A program made the translations under genes and the position numbers. Source: Beijerinckiaceae bacterium (GTDB lineage Bacteria; Pseudomonadota; Alphaproteobacteria; Rhizobiales; Beijerinckiaceae). From it: a stretch of 13,086 nt of DNA. Positions 1 to 5,652 of the stretch are shown piece by piece (position 1 is the stretch's first letter; each line of letters begins with the position of its first letter). The notes under the pieces were generated by a model, which searched no databases, was not told the DNA's origin, and saw nothing but the letters and a program-made list of their open reading frames with translations. The stretch lies in NCBI GenBank assembly GCA_027311205.1, contig DAICZI010000010.1, positions 1-13,086 on the forward strand, in the 5' to 3' direction.

Positions 1-291
1 TCGTCCGTCATTGGGATCCGTCCCGCCACATACCAGGCCCGCGCCCTCCAGGGCTGCAATGATAGCGCCCATTGATTGGGGACGCATTCCTTCCGCTCTG
101 GCCAGGCTCGAAGCTGTGGCAGGGCCGTCCTTCTCCAGGCGCAGCAGCACCGAAACCTGCGAAGGTGTCAGGTCGCCAACATGCGCCCGCTCGCGCAGCC
201 GACGCTTTAGCTTGCCGATCAAAGCCCGGATATCACGCGCCAGGTCTGGGGCGCGTGACGCTGGGTGGTTGTTCGAAGCCGCGGTATTCAT
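1..291 (-). CDS. MarR-family transcriptional regulator (partial, C-terminus beyond left edge)
   Basis: This is a winged helix-turn-helix DNA-binding regulator of the MarR family. Only the first 97 codons are in the window, read leftward from the ATG at 289-291; full members are about 140-160 aa. Residues 40-56 (LTPSQVSVLLRLEKDGP) match the helix that opens the MarR HTH. Residues 58-83 cover the helix-turn-helix, with recognition helix around RPQSMGAIIAALE. Residues 85-97 form the wing, ending in the family signature DPNDGR. The C-terminal dimerisation helix is missing. The basic N-terminal helix (about residues 15-36, rich in Arg and Lys) fits the usual first dimerisation helix. There is no strong Shine-Dalgarno before the ATG. 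The regulated target and ligand cannot be told from the sequence, and the likely targets lie outside the window. The family is clear from the wHTH and wing; the specific function is unknown. Confidence 0.85.
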   Translation of the reverse strand, partial: MNTAASNNHPASRAPDLARDIRALIGKLKRRLRERAHVGDLTPSQVSVLLRLEKDGPATASSLARAEGMRPQSMGAIIAALEGAGLVCGGTDPNDGR

Positions 292-315
292 GAGGAACAC
301 CTATCATATCGACAG

Positions 316-324
316 ACAGCCTGT
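316..324. promoter_or_regulatory. Short palindrome upstream of the MarR gene (possible operator)
   Basis: ACAG-C-CTGT is a small inverted repeat 25-33 bp upstream of the MarR start codon. MarR proteins often repress their own promoter by binding imperfect palindromes in this position. On the minus strand a TTTACA hexamer (-35-like) overlaps its edge, but I see no well-spaced -10. The arms are only 4 bp, so chance is a real possibility. Confidence 0.2.
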
Positions 325-972
325 AAAGTTTGATTGTTCAGTTAGGCTTCTTATATTCGGCAAACGGCTCAAGGTTGCCCGGCTTGATAAAACCTGACGC
401 CGCCGAGGCCGCAATAGGGAATGACCTCCGAGGGGCCGCACCCCAACGTGAGAACCATCAAGGTGACGGCTCCGCTTCCATGTCTGTTCAGATGATGTTT
501 CACAAGGGGATTAGGGGCAGGGCCGCCATGCGCGACCTGATCCGTCGGCTCCGCCTTTAGCTGCCATGTTGGCGGTGGGGGTTGGCCGGGGTCACGCTGG
601 CGCTGGCCGGATCGTTTCGTGCCGCCAACGTGGTGGTGCACCTGGCGCGTTACGCGGTGCGGCTCGTCGATTGCAAAGCGACTTTCCGCCAGATTTCAGG
701 CTTGCGGGTATTCCAGTTCGAGAAGGTGGTGCCGCTCGCGCATCCTGGTCCGGCCCCAACGGCCCAAACGAGCGATCAGGAAGAGCCATCGAACTGGAAC
801 GGGAGCCAAGCGTTGAAGAACGGTGGCCCCTGCGGGAAAGGCGGCAAGAGCCAGGAATTTGGTGGGCCCAGATGCGCATCCCGCTCGGGAGGGAAGCTCA
901 GGCTGTAAGGCAACCCCAGGCCGCGGGTTGGCCAGGCGGGCTTCCCTATTTGAACCAAGCCACGCGGTGACC
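325..972. other. Stretch without a recognisable gene
   Basis: About 650 bp between the MarR leader and the hairpin downstream of the lipoprotein gene. I translated the open frames on both strands and recognised nothing. The best candidate is a plus-strand frame ending at 908, with a possible ATG at 582. Its first 30 or so residues are hydrophobic (GVTLALAGSFRAANVVVHLA), but then it turns into low-complexity Pro/Gly/Ser-rich sequence with no family resemblance. No tRNA, CRISPR or insertion-sequence ends were seen. It may be an eroded gene or simply non-coding. Confidence 0.4.
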
Positions 973-1004
973 TGGCATGAGACGGCAGTCGCCATCCCAT
1001 GCCA
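973..1004 (-). terminator. Strong hairpin 13 nt downstream of the lipoprotein gene
   Basis: Read as minus-strand RNA, arm TGGCATGGGATGGC pairs with GCCGTCTCATGCCA around a GACT loop. This gives an uninterrupted 14-bp stem that includes two G-U wobbles. On the plus strand the same two positions become A-C mismatches, so the structure is favoured only in transcripts of the lipoprotein gene. It starts 13 nt after the stop codon. There is no U-tract after it, so it may act as a 3' stabilising stem or a Rho-assisted end rather than a classical intrinsic terminator. Confidence 0.5.
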
Positions 1005-1017
1005 TCGATGGCTTCCT

Positions 1018-1326
1018 TCAGCTACCCGACTGAATATGATGGTGATGGACGTAGTGATGATGAATATAATGGTGATGAATGTAATGATGGTGGTAATAAC
1101 GGCGATGACCGTGGTAATATGGATGGCCATACATGGTGTGGCGAACAACCGTGGGGCCAACAATGGCCCCGACAACGCCGCCGACGCCAGCACCGACGGG
1201 GCCAGCCACCGAACCCGCAACAGCACCGACTCCGGCTCCGCCAATGCGATCGCCAGTTGTGGAACAGGCCGCCAGTGTCAGCGCGCTTAGACCGACGATC
1301 AGGATCTTTGACATGTAATGAATCAT
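1018..1326 (-). CDS. Small glycine-zipper lipoprotein with histidine-rich tail
   Basis: A 102-aa predicted envelope lipoprotein. The start at 1326 (MIHYMSKILIV) is preferred because AAGGAG sits 6 nt upstream; an internal ATG at 1314 would give MSKILIV. Residues 6-21 are a lipoprotein signal peptide with lipobox LAAC, so Cys21 would be lipidated after cleavage. Residues 29-58 are a glycine zipper (GGAGVGAVAGSVAGPVGAG and onward) of the kind seen in small outer-membrane or envelope proteins, where GxxxG packing forms membrane helices. Residues 63-97 are extremely His/Tyr rich, about 17 His, arranged as YYHHH-YIHHH-YIHHH-YVHHHH. This suggests metal binding (Ni, Cu or Zn), which is inference. An EcfG-type promoter lies just upstream, so it is probably part of the general stress regulon. 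Function unknown; the gene call is well supported by signal peptide, RBS and promoter. Confidence 0.8.
   Translation of the reverse strand: MIHYMSKILIVGLSALTLAACSTTGDRIGGAGVGAVAGSVAGPVGAGVGGVVGAIVGPTVVRHTMYGHPYYHGHRRYYHHHYIHHHYIHHHYVHHHHIQSGS
1036..1098 (-). repeat. Tandem pentapeptide-coding repeat (Y-x-H-H-H)
   Basis: Four consecutive copies of a roughly 15-bp unit encode YYHHH, YIHHH, YIHHH and YVHHHH in the C-terminal tail of the lipoprotein. His codons alternate CAT and CAC, giving low-complexity CAY-rich DNA. Such a tract could change length by slippage, altering the number of His triplets in steps of five residues without breaking the frame. Confidence 0.75.
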
Positions 1327-1362
1327 AACAGGCTCCTTGGTAATTTGAGATGCCATGTTTCC

Positions 1363-1387
1363 AACGTCAAGGTCTGTTCAAAGTTCC
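1363..1387 (-). promoter_or_regulatory. EcfG-type promoter for the glycine-zipper lipoprotein
   Basis: On the minus strand GGAAC (1383-1387) and CGTT (1363-1366) are separated by exactly 16 nt, matching the alphaproteobacterial EcfG consensus GGAAC-N16/17-CGTT. The base run after the -35 (TTT) resembles the usual CTT extension. The predicted start of transcription near 1355 leaves a leader of about 30 nt ending in the AAGGAG ribosome site. A TATAAT hexamer (1403-1408, minus strand) lies further upstream and could be a housekeeping -10, but it lacks a well-spaced -35. Confidence 0.8.
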
Positions 1388-1459
1388 ATATTCGCAGCGC
1401 TTATTATACAAAATTTCTATTGTGTCATTGTATTTTAGGTCGACCTATCAACGATTGGC

Positions 1460-3175
1460 CTATTGCACGGAAGAGGGCTGTTGCCCGCGCACGCCAGGCA
1501 GGATGTAGCTTGCCGGAATGTCCAATGTCCAGGTTACACCGTCGGGATCGAACCGCATGGTGACATTGCCACCCAGAGCCCTGGCAACGATGCGTTCGGT
1601 GACAATCGTGCCAAACCCGCGCCGCTGCGGCGGGCTGACCGGAGGCCCGCCGCTTTCGCGCCAGACGAGCACCAAACGGTTGTCGGCGGGCGAAGTGCCC
1701 TTGACCGTCCATGAAATGTCAACGACACCCTTGGTATTGGCCAGCGCGCCATATTTGGCGGCATTGGTGGAAAGCTCGTGCAAAGCAAGTCCGATGTTTT
1801 GGGCGGCCTCCGGGCCAATCAACAGGTTCTGGCCTGATAGCCTGATCCTGTCGCCGGTCCATTCGGAAAAGTGCCCAACCTGCGAGCGCACGATGTCGGC
1901 CATATAGGCCCCCAGCCAATCCTCATTGACCAGAAGATCATGCGAGGCAGCCAGTCCTTGCAATCGTGCCGCAAACCTTATCTGGAATTCGTCCAGCGAC
2001 GTCGAATTGTCGCTGGTCTGGCGCGCCATGGCTTGAATGACCGCCAGCAGATTTTTCGAGCGATGGGTGAGTTCGCGCATCAAAAACCGCAGATGCGCCT
2101 CATGTTGCCGCCTGTCGGTGATGTCAAACACAATACCGGTCATTTTCACGGCGCGGTTTGAAACGGGATCGATCTCGACCAGGCCACGAATGCGAATCCA
2201 TCTGATCATGCGGTCAGGCCGCATAATGCGGGTTTCGAGCAGAAATTTCTCGCCTCTTTGCAGCGCCAGCGCGATGACGGAGCGCGCCCGGGCGCGATCA
2301 TCAGGGTGGATGGCATGTTTGAACAGAGTAAAATTGATGCGCTCGCTCGCACCGTTGATGCCAAGGATGCTGCGCGAACGTTCATCCCAGGTGCCGCCGT
2401 TACCCCAGACATCAATGTTCCAGATGCCGATTTCCCCGGCATCATTGGCAATCTCGATCATGGCCAGACTTTGTTTTACCCGGTCTTCATTCAACCTGCG
2501 CTCTGTGATGTCGAAATTTGACCCGATAAAGCGTTGCGGCTTGCCGTGCTCATCGCAAAAGACTTCGCCGTGTATGGCAATCCAGCGGATGGTGCCCATC
2601 GTTGTCCGGGTTCGGAATTCCTCGCTGAACGTGCCCCCGGTTTTCAGGATCCGGCTGTGCATGGCATCAATGCGCGAGCGATCGTCCGGATGAACCAGGT
2701 CTATGAACAGCGCATAGGGCGTCTTGGTGGGTGGCGTGCCGTCGGAAATACCAAAGACATCAACGAAGTTGAGGCTCCAGACAGCGTGGTCATCGGCAAT
2801 GTCCCAATCGACGATGGCAATATCGCTGGCGATATGGGCAAGACGCAGGCGGGCGTTGCAATCGGAAAGCGCCAGGCGCGCCCGATGCCGCTGGAGGGAA
2901 AGTTCGCGCACCTGTCCGTTGGCGCGTACCTGCAAAATTGCCAGCGCGGTGAGGGCAAGGGCTGCGACCAGTATGCCTGCATGAATGGCATGAGCCGTAA
3001 CAACCTGCCATAACAGCCCCGAATAGGCAGTGATGAGCACGGCTCCCCCAAGCCAGTACTGATACGAAGCAGCCCGGTCATCCTTCGACATGGTGTCGAT
3101 GAACTCGACACCAACAGGGTCTGGCGCAGCTTTGCCCCGGTCTTTCTTGTTCTTTTGATCGCGACTGCGCGGCAT
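1460..3175 (-). CDS. HWE-family sensor histidine kinase with two PAS domains (candidate PhyR kinase)
   Basis: A 571-aa membrane-anchored sensor kinase. The start ATG at 3175 (MPRSRDQKNKKD) has AGGAA about 7 nt upstream; a frame continuing to 3265 lacks this support. Residues 40-59 and 63-83 are two transmembrane helices joined by a loop of only a few residues, so there is no periplasmic sensor domain. Two PAS/PAC modules follow, at about 110-227 (PAC end GSNFDITERR) and 235-357 (PAC end GIVFDITDRR). The H-box RELTHRSKNLLAVIQAMAR holds phosphoacceptor His371. The N-box HELSTNAAKYGAL (about 466-478) and WRESGG (from 505) are the His and WxE hallmarks of HWE kinases, followed by a short G-box (RRGFGTIV). 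It lies 114 nt downstream of ecfG on the same strand, so it is probably in the nepR-ecfG transcript. HWE kinases are the known phosphodonors of PhyR; that this one acts on the PhyR encoded here is inference. Confidence 0.93.
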   Translation of the reverse strand: MPRSRDQKNKKDRGKAAPDPVGVEFIDTMSKDDRAASYQYWLGGAVLITAYSGLLWQVVTAHAIHAGILVAALALTALAILQVRANGQVRELSLQRHRARLALSDCNARLRLAHIASDIAIVDWDIADDHAVWSLNFVDVFGISDGTPPTKTPYALFIDLVHPDDRSRIDAMHSRILKTGGTFSEEFRTRTTMGTIRWIAIHGEVFCDEHGKPQRFIGSNFDITERRLNEDRVKQSLAMIEIANDAGEIGIWNIDVWGNGGTWDERSRSILGINGASERINFTLFKHAIHPDDRARARSVIALALQRGEKFLLETRIMRPDRMIRWIRIRGLVEIDPVSNRAVKMTGIVFDITDRRQHEAHLRFLMRELTHRSKNLLAVIQAMARQTSDNSTSLDEFQIRFAARLQGLAASHDLLVNEDWLGAYMADIVRSQVGHFSEWTGDRIRLSGQNLLIGPEAAQNIGLALHELSTNAAKYGALANTKGVVDISWTVKGTSPADNRLVLVWRESGGPPVSPPQRRGFGTIVTERIVARALGGNVTMRFDPDGVTWTLDIPASYILPGVRGQQPSSVQ

Positions 3176-3289
3176 GGTCACTTTCCTGTCGGTGGGCCCT
3201 TGCAGAGGGGGCTGCGCTGATCTTCGCGCCAGGCGACCCCACCCACAAGGTCGACGCAACAGCAAGCATGTCCTGAAGGGGCGGAGCCC

Positions 3290-3886
3290 TCACATGAGCA
3301 ATCCTCGGCGCCCGGCTCCCTCATCCTCCTGCGCCGCGGACAATGTCGAATCCAGCCCAGGGACGCCGCGCCGCTTTTGGTGAAGCTCGGCCGAAGCGTC
3401 GTCGCCAAGCAGCTCGGCGAGCCTCGTTCTGGCACGGTTGACGCGACTTTTGATGGTGCCGATCGCGCAATCGCAAATTTCCGCCGCCTCTTCATAGGAA
3501 AGGCCGGAGGCACCGATGAGCATCAGCGCTTCGCGCTGATCGACCGGCAGTCTGGCCAGCGCCTTGCGAAAGTCCTGAAAATCCATGTGGCCCGGCTGGG
3601 CGGCAGCCGTCGACAGCATGGCGGCCCGCTGGCCGTCGGCGTCTTCGACCTCGCGGCGGCGTTTGCGATATTGCGAGTAGAAAATGTTGCGCTGAATTGT
3701 AAACAGCCAGGCGCGCAAATTGGTTCCTGGCAAAAAAGAGCCCATGTTTGCCCAGGCCTTCACCAGGGTTTCCTGAACCAGATCATCGGCTCGATCCGGC
3801 TTGCCCGACAACGACAATGCAAAAGCACGCAAGGCCGGTATGGCAGCGATAAGGTCGTCTTTCATTACGTTGGCAGCATTGCTCAA
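3290..3886 (-). CDS. ecfG: EcfG-type general stress sigma factor
   Basis: ECF sigma factor of the alphaproteobacterial general stress response, which directs RNA polymerase to GGAAC-N16-CGTT promoters and is held inactive by NepR. Numbering from the TTG at 3886 (198 aa): the sigma-2 domain is about 16-75 (IPALRAFALSLSG, DDLVQETLVKAW, LRAWLFTIQRNIFYSQYRKR). The sigma-4 domain is about 107-161 (LPVDQREALMLIGASGLSYEEAAEI, then GTIKSRVNRARTRL). The start is uncertain: TTG 3886 has GGAG 7 nt upstream. ATG 3865 (MKDDLIAAIPALRAF) matches where EcfG homology begins but has no ribosome site. ATG 3937 is also open but lacks a site. The gene follows nepR closely, the classic pairing. An unusual 37-aa tail (residues 162-198, Glu/Gly/Arg rich) extends beyond sigma-4. 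Family assignment is firm. Confidence 0.93.
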   Translation of the reverse strand: MSNAANVMKDDLIAAIPALRAFALSLSGKPDRADDLVQETLVKAWANMGSFLPGTNLRAWLFTIQRNIFYSQYRKRRREVEDADGQRAAMLSTAAAQPGHMDFQDFRKALARLPVDQREALMLIGASGLSYEEAAEICDCAIGTIKSRVNRARTRLAELLGDDASAELHQKRRGVPGLDSTLSAAQEDEGAGRRGLLM

Positions 3887-3946
3887 AGAATGTCTCCACT
3901 CGCCTGCCTGTATAGGCCTATCGCAAAGCAATGGCATTACGCCGGG

Positions 3947-4222
3947 TCAAGGATTTTTGTGATTTTTATTTTCCGAACCCGGCTGCGGCTTCACTTTTTC
4001 GTCGAGCGCGTCGAGCAACTGCAAAAAGCGATCTGGCACAGGCTGCGACAAAACCTCATCATAGACTTCAATGAGCTTGCTGCCAATACGCGCCTGAATC
4101 TCGGCGCTGAGCGGCTGGCCGCGTCTGGATGTTGAACGCGGGCCTGCGCTGGAACCAAGCTCTGAGGATGCTGAAACGTTCATTTTGGCCTTGCCTTGTT
4201 TTGTCCTGTTCTTGTCCGGCAC
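3947..4222 (-). CDS. nepR: NepR anti-sigma factor of EcfG
   Basis: Small anti-sigma factor that sequesters EcfG and is itself captured by phosphorylated PhyR through partner switching. The 91-aa product has the NepR core at residues 40-75. Helix 1 is AEIQARIGSKLIEVYDEVL and helix 2 is PVPDRFLQLLDALDE; the IGxKL...YxE...QPVPDRFLxLLxxLD pattern is diagnostic. Both ends are polar, low-complexity and probably disordered, as in known NepR proteins. The GTG start at 4222 is chosen because GGAG lies 8 nt upstream. An ATG at 4183 (MNVSASSEL, 78 aa), closer to the usual length of about 60-70 aa, is a real alternative with AAGG 5 nt away. The gene is first in the probable nepR-ecfG-kinase operon and divergent from phyR. 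An EcfG-type promoter lies about 127 bp upstream, implying feedback control. Confidence 0.92.
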   Translation of the reverse strand: MPDKNRTKQGKAKMNVSASSELGSSAGPRSTSRRGQPLSAEIQARIGSKLIEVYDEVLSQPVPDRFLQLLDALDEKVKPQPGSENKNHKNP

Positions 4223-4348
4223 GTCTCGCTCTCCGACTGCATAAATTTGTCTGGCCTACATTCTGCGGAACTGAACCAGTGCCCCCTGGACAGCTTCTCC
4301 AAAGCGGCGCTCCAGGATGCCTCTTGGATCAATGCTTTCGTCAGGCCC

Positions 4349-4373
4349 AACGCCTCTCATGGCGGATTGTTCC
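4349..4373 (-). promoter_or_regulatory. EcfG-type promoter for nepR-ecfG
   Basis: On the minus strand GGAAC (4369-4373) and CGTT (4349-4352) are separated by 16 nt. Transcription from about 4341 would give a leader of roughly 118 nt before the nepR GTG. The motif predicts that EcfG activates its own operon, as known in other Alphaproteobacteria. It lies back to back with the phyR promoter, with 31 bp between the two -35 elements. Confidence 0.8.
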
Positions 4374-4404
4374 AAAGGACTCAAACCATTTTGTCGAAAT
4401 CCGA

Positions 4405-4429
4405 GGAACCTTCGCGGGCCAGGCGCGTT
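4405..4429 (+). promoter_or_regulatory. EcfG-type promoter for phyR
   Basis: GGAAC (4405-4409), CTT directly after it, 16 nt of spacing in total, then CGTT (4426-4429). This is the fullest match in the window to the EcfG consensus, including the CTT extension of the -35. It lies 68 nt upstream of the phyR ATG and points toward it, giving a predicted leader of about 60 nt. Confidence 0.85.
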
Positions 4430-4497
4430 GTCCGGGAGCATACCGCGACCGCCTGTCACCGCATTGCGACCGGCACAACCCGTTGAATGAGGCCAGG

Positions 4498-5298
4498 ATG
4501 ACCCTATCTCAAGCCATATCCCCGCACCTTCCCTATCTGCGCCGTTTCTCACGGGCCCTGAGCGGCAGCCAGACTGCGGGCGATGCCTATGCAGTGGCGA
4601 CCCTCGAAGCCATTTTGGCGGAACCGCAAGCCTATGAGCGCGACCTGGACCCACGCATGGCCCTCTACAAGGTGTTTTTGCAGGTCTGGGGCTCAGTCTC
4701 CGTGAATGTTGAGGCGTCTTCCTCCCCTGAATCCGCTGCGGCGGCCGTGGGACATGAACGGCTCGAAACTCTCACACCCCACGCGCGCGCCGCGTTTTTG
4801 CTCAGCGCCACCGAAGGCTATGATCCCCACCAGATTGCCCTCATTTTTGCGTGCCCACTCGCTCAGGCGGAAGCCCTGCTGGCTGATGCAAGCCAGGAAC
4901 TCGCCAACCAAATGGTCACCGATGTCCTGATTATCGAGGACGAGCCGATCATTGCCATGGACATTGAGGCCCTGGTGGAAAGTCTGGGACATCGCGTCAC
5001 CGAAATTGCGAGAACCCACGCCGAGGCGCTGGCAGCCGCCAAGCGACAGCCGCCGGGGTTGATATTGGCGGATGTCCAGCTTGCCGATGGCAGTTCCGGC
5101 CTGGAGGCGGTCAATCAAATTCTGCAAACTTTTGCAGTGCCGGTGATTTTCATCACCGCTTATCCCGAACGCCTGCTCACGGGCGAGCGACCTGAACCGA
5201 CTTTTTTGATCACCAAACCGTTCCGAGCCGAGATGATCAAAGCGGTGGTCAGTCAGGCGCTGTTTTTCAACCAGAGACCGCTGCGCCGCAGCGCCTGA
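4498..5298 (+). CDS. phyR: PhyR general stress response regulator (sigma-like domain plus receiver)
   Basis: The central anti-anti-sigma switch of the general stress response. Phosphorylation of its receiver exposes a sigma-mimic domain that pulls NepR off EcfG. The product is 266 aa, the usual PhyR length, from ATG 4498 (MTLSQAISPHLPYLRRFSRAL) with GAGG 5 nt upstream. Residues 1-65 resemble sigma region 2 and about 85-135 sigma region 4 (LTPHARAAFLLSATEGYDPHQIA). Both are degenerate for DNA binding, as in all PhyR proteins. Residues 142-260 are a CheY-like receiver: acidic pocket Glu147/Asp148 in DVLIIEDEP, phosphoacceptor Asp192 in ILADVQLADG, Thr220 in FITAYPE and Lys240 in TKPF. All key residues are intact. 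It is transcribed divergently from nepR-ecfG-kinase. Identification is secure. Confidence 0.97.
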   Translation: MTLSQAISPHLPYLRRFSRALSGSQTAGDAYAVATLEAILAEPQAYERDLDPRMALYKVFLQVWGSVSVNVEASSSPESAAAAVGHERLETLTPHARAAFLLSATEGYDPHQIALIFACPLAQAEALLADASQELANQMVTDVLIIEDEPIIAMDIEALVESLGHRVTEIARTHAEALAAAKRQPPGLILADVQLADGSSGLEAVNQILQTFAVPVIFITAYPERLLTGERPEPTFLITKPFRAEMIKAVVSQALFFNQRPLRRSA

Positions 5299-5303
5299 GC
5301 CGC

Positions 5304-5327
5304 TTTGGCAGGCTAAAGCCTGCCAAA
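5304..5327. terminator. Hairpin between convergent phyR and DUF3309 genes
   Basis: TTTGGCAGGC and GCCTGCCAAA form a perfect 10-bp stem around a TAAA loop. It starts 5 nt after the phyR stop codon and runs into the 3' end of the DUF3309 gene, whose TAG straddles the edge of the arm and loop. It is symmetric, so it can form in RNA from either side and probably serves as a shared bidirectional 3' end. No run of U follows on either strand beyond the three in the arms, so its strength as an intrinsic terminator is uncertain. Confidence 0.55.
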
Positions 5328-5471
5328 CAACACCAGAATAATCACTATAAGCAGCAAGATGCCCAAGCCACCTGATGGCCAATGCCCCCAAGAAGCGCTG
5401 TAACTCCAGCCAGGGAATGCGCCAATTGCCATCAGGATCAGGATGATGATCAAGATTGTTCCGATTGACAT
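5313..5471 (-). CDS. DUF3309 membrane mini-protein
   Basis: A 52-aa, almost entirely hydrophobic protein of the DUF3309 family, common in stress-related loci of Alphaproteobacteria and of unknown function. The sequence opens MSIGTILIIILILMAIGAFP (transmembrane helix about 3-18). A short polar stretch GWSYSASWGHWPSGGLG follows, holding the family's W-S-x-S-W-G and PSGGLG signature. A second helix (about 37-50) ends in LFGRL. The ATG at 5471 is chosen because AGAGG lies about 11 nt upstream and the family begins there; an in-frame ATG 10 codons earlier (5501) would put the ribosome site inside the gene. An EcfG-type promoter is centred about 40 bp upstream, so stress induction is expected. It converges on phyR with only 14 bp between the stop codons. 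Confidence 0.88.
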   Translation of the reverse strand: MSIGTILIIILILMAIGAFPGWSYSASWGHWPSGGLGILLLIVIILVLFGRL

Positions 5472-5501
5472 GATATGTATGTCCTCTGTTGAAACAAACA
5501 C

Positions 5502-5526
5502 AACGCTGTATTTTTCATAATGTTCC
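5502..5526 (-). promoter_or_regulatory. EcfG-type promoter for the DUF3309 gene
   Basis: On the minus strand GGAAC (5522-5526) and CGTT (5502-5505) are spaced by 16 nt, 31 bp upstream of the preferred ATG. The predicted start near 5495 leaves a leader of about 24 nt that contains AGAGG. The spacer is AT-rich. Position and orientation make this the main promoter of the DUF3309 gene. Confidence 0.8.
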
Positions 5527-5627
5527 GGAATTGCGGCCGACGCATTGAAAAAAATATTGTTTTCATAAACTACAGTTGTGATTCAAATATTGTGAAAAAG
5601 GCGCCTTGCAATCCTCACGGACTTTGC

Positions 5628-5652
5628 AACGCTATGGGTCGAGCGGGGTTCC
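5628..5652 (-). promoter_or_regulatory. Second EcfG-type promoter motif, far upstream of DUF3309
   Basis: On the minus strand GGAAC (5648-5652) and CGTT (5628-5631) are again spaced by 16 nt, 126 bp upstream of the first DUF3309 promoter and pointing the same way. A transcript from about 5620 would cross an AT-rich stretch with an AAGGCGCCTT palindrome followed by U residues (5598-5607) before reaching DUF3309. It could be a tandem promoter, the promoter of a small RNA, or a chance match. It lies about 110 bp upstream of, and antisense to, ndvB. Confidence 0.5.

Noticed and set aside
797..816. GGAAC ... CGTT near 797-816 as another EcfG promoter
   Set aside because: The spacing is only 10 nt, incompatible with the 16-17 nt needed.
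1437..1446. AGGTCGACCT palindrome after the kinase stop codon as a terminator
   Set aside because: A 10-bp palindrome without a loop makes a weak hairpin, and in the direction of transcription it is followed by A residues rather than U.
3377..4135. Long plus-strand frame opposite ecfG and nepR
   Set aside because: It is the reverse complement of two securely identified genes and its translation has no family signature.
4151..4180. GGAAC ... CGTT on the plus strand inside nepR
   Set aside because: The spacing is 21 nt and it lies inside a coding region pointing away from any local start.
4256..4363. Short minus-strand frame (MRGVGPDESIDPRGILERRF...) in the nepR leader
   Set aside because: Its ATG overlaps the promoter -10 region and so would not be within the transcript from that promoter. 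It has no ribosome site and ends in a stop before nepR.
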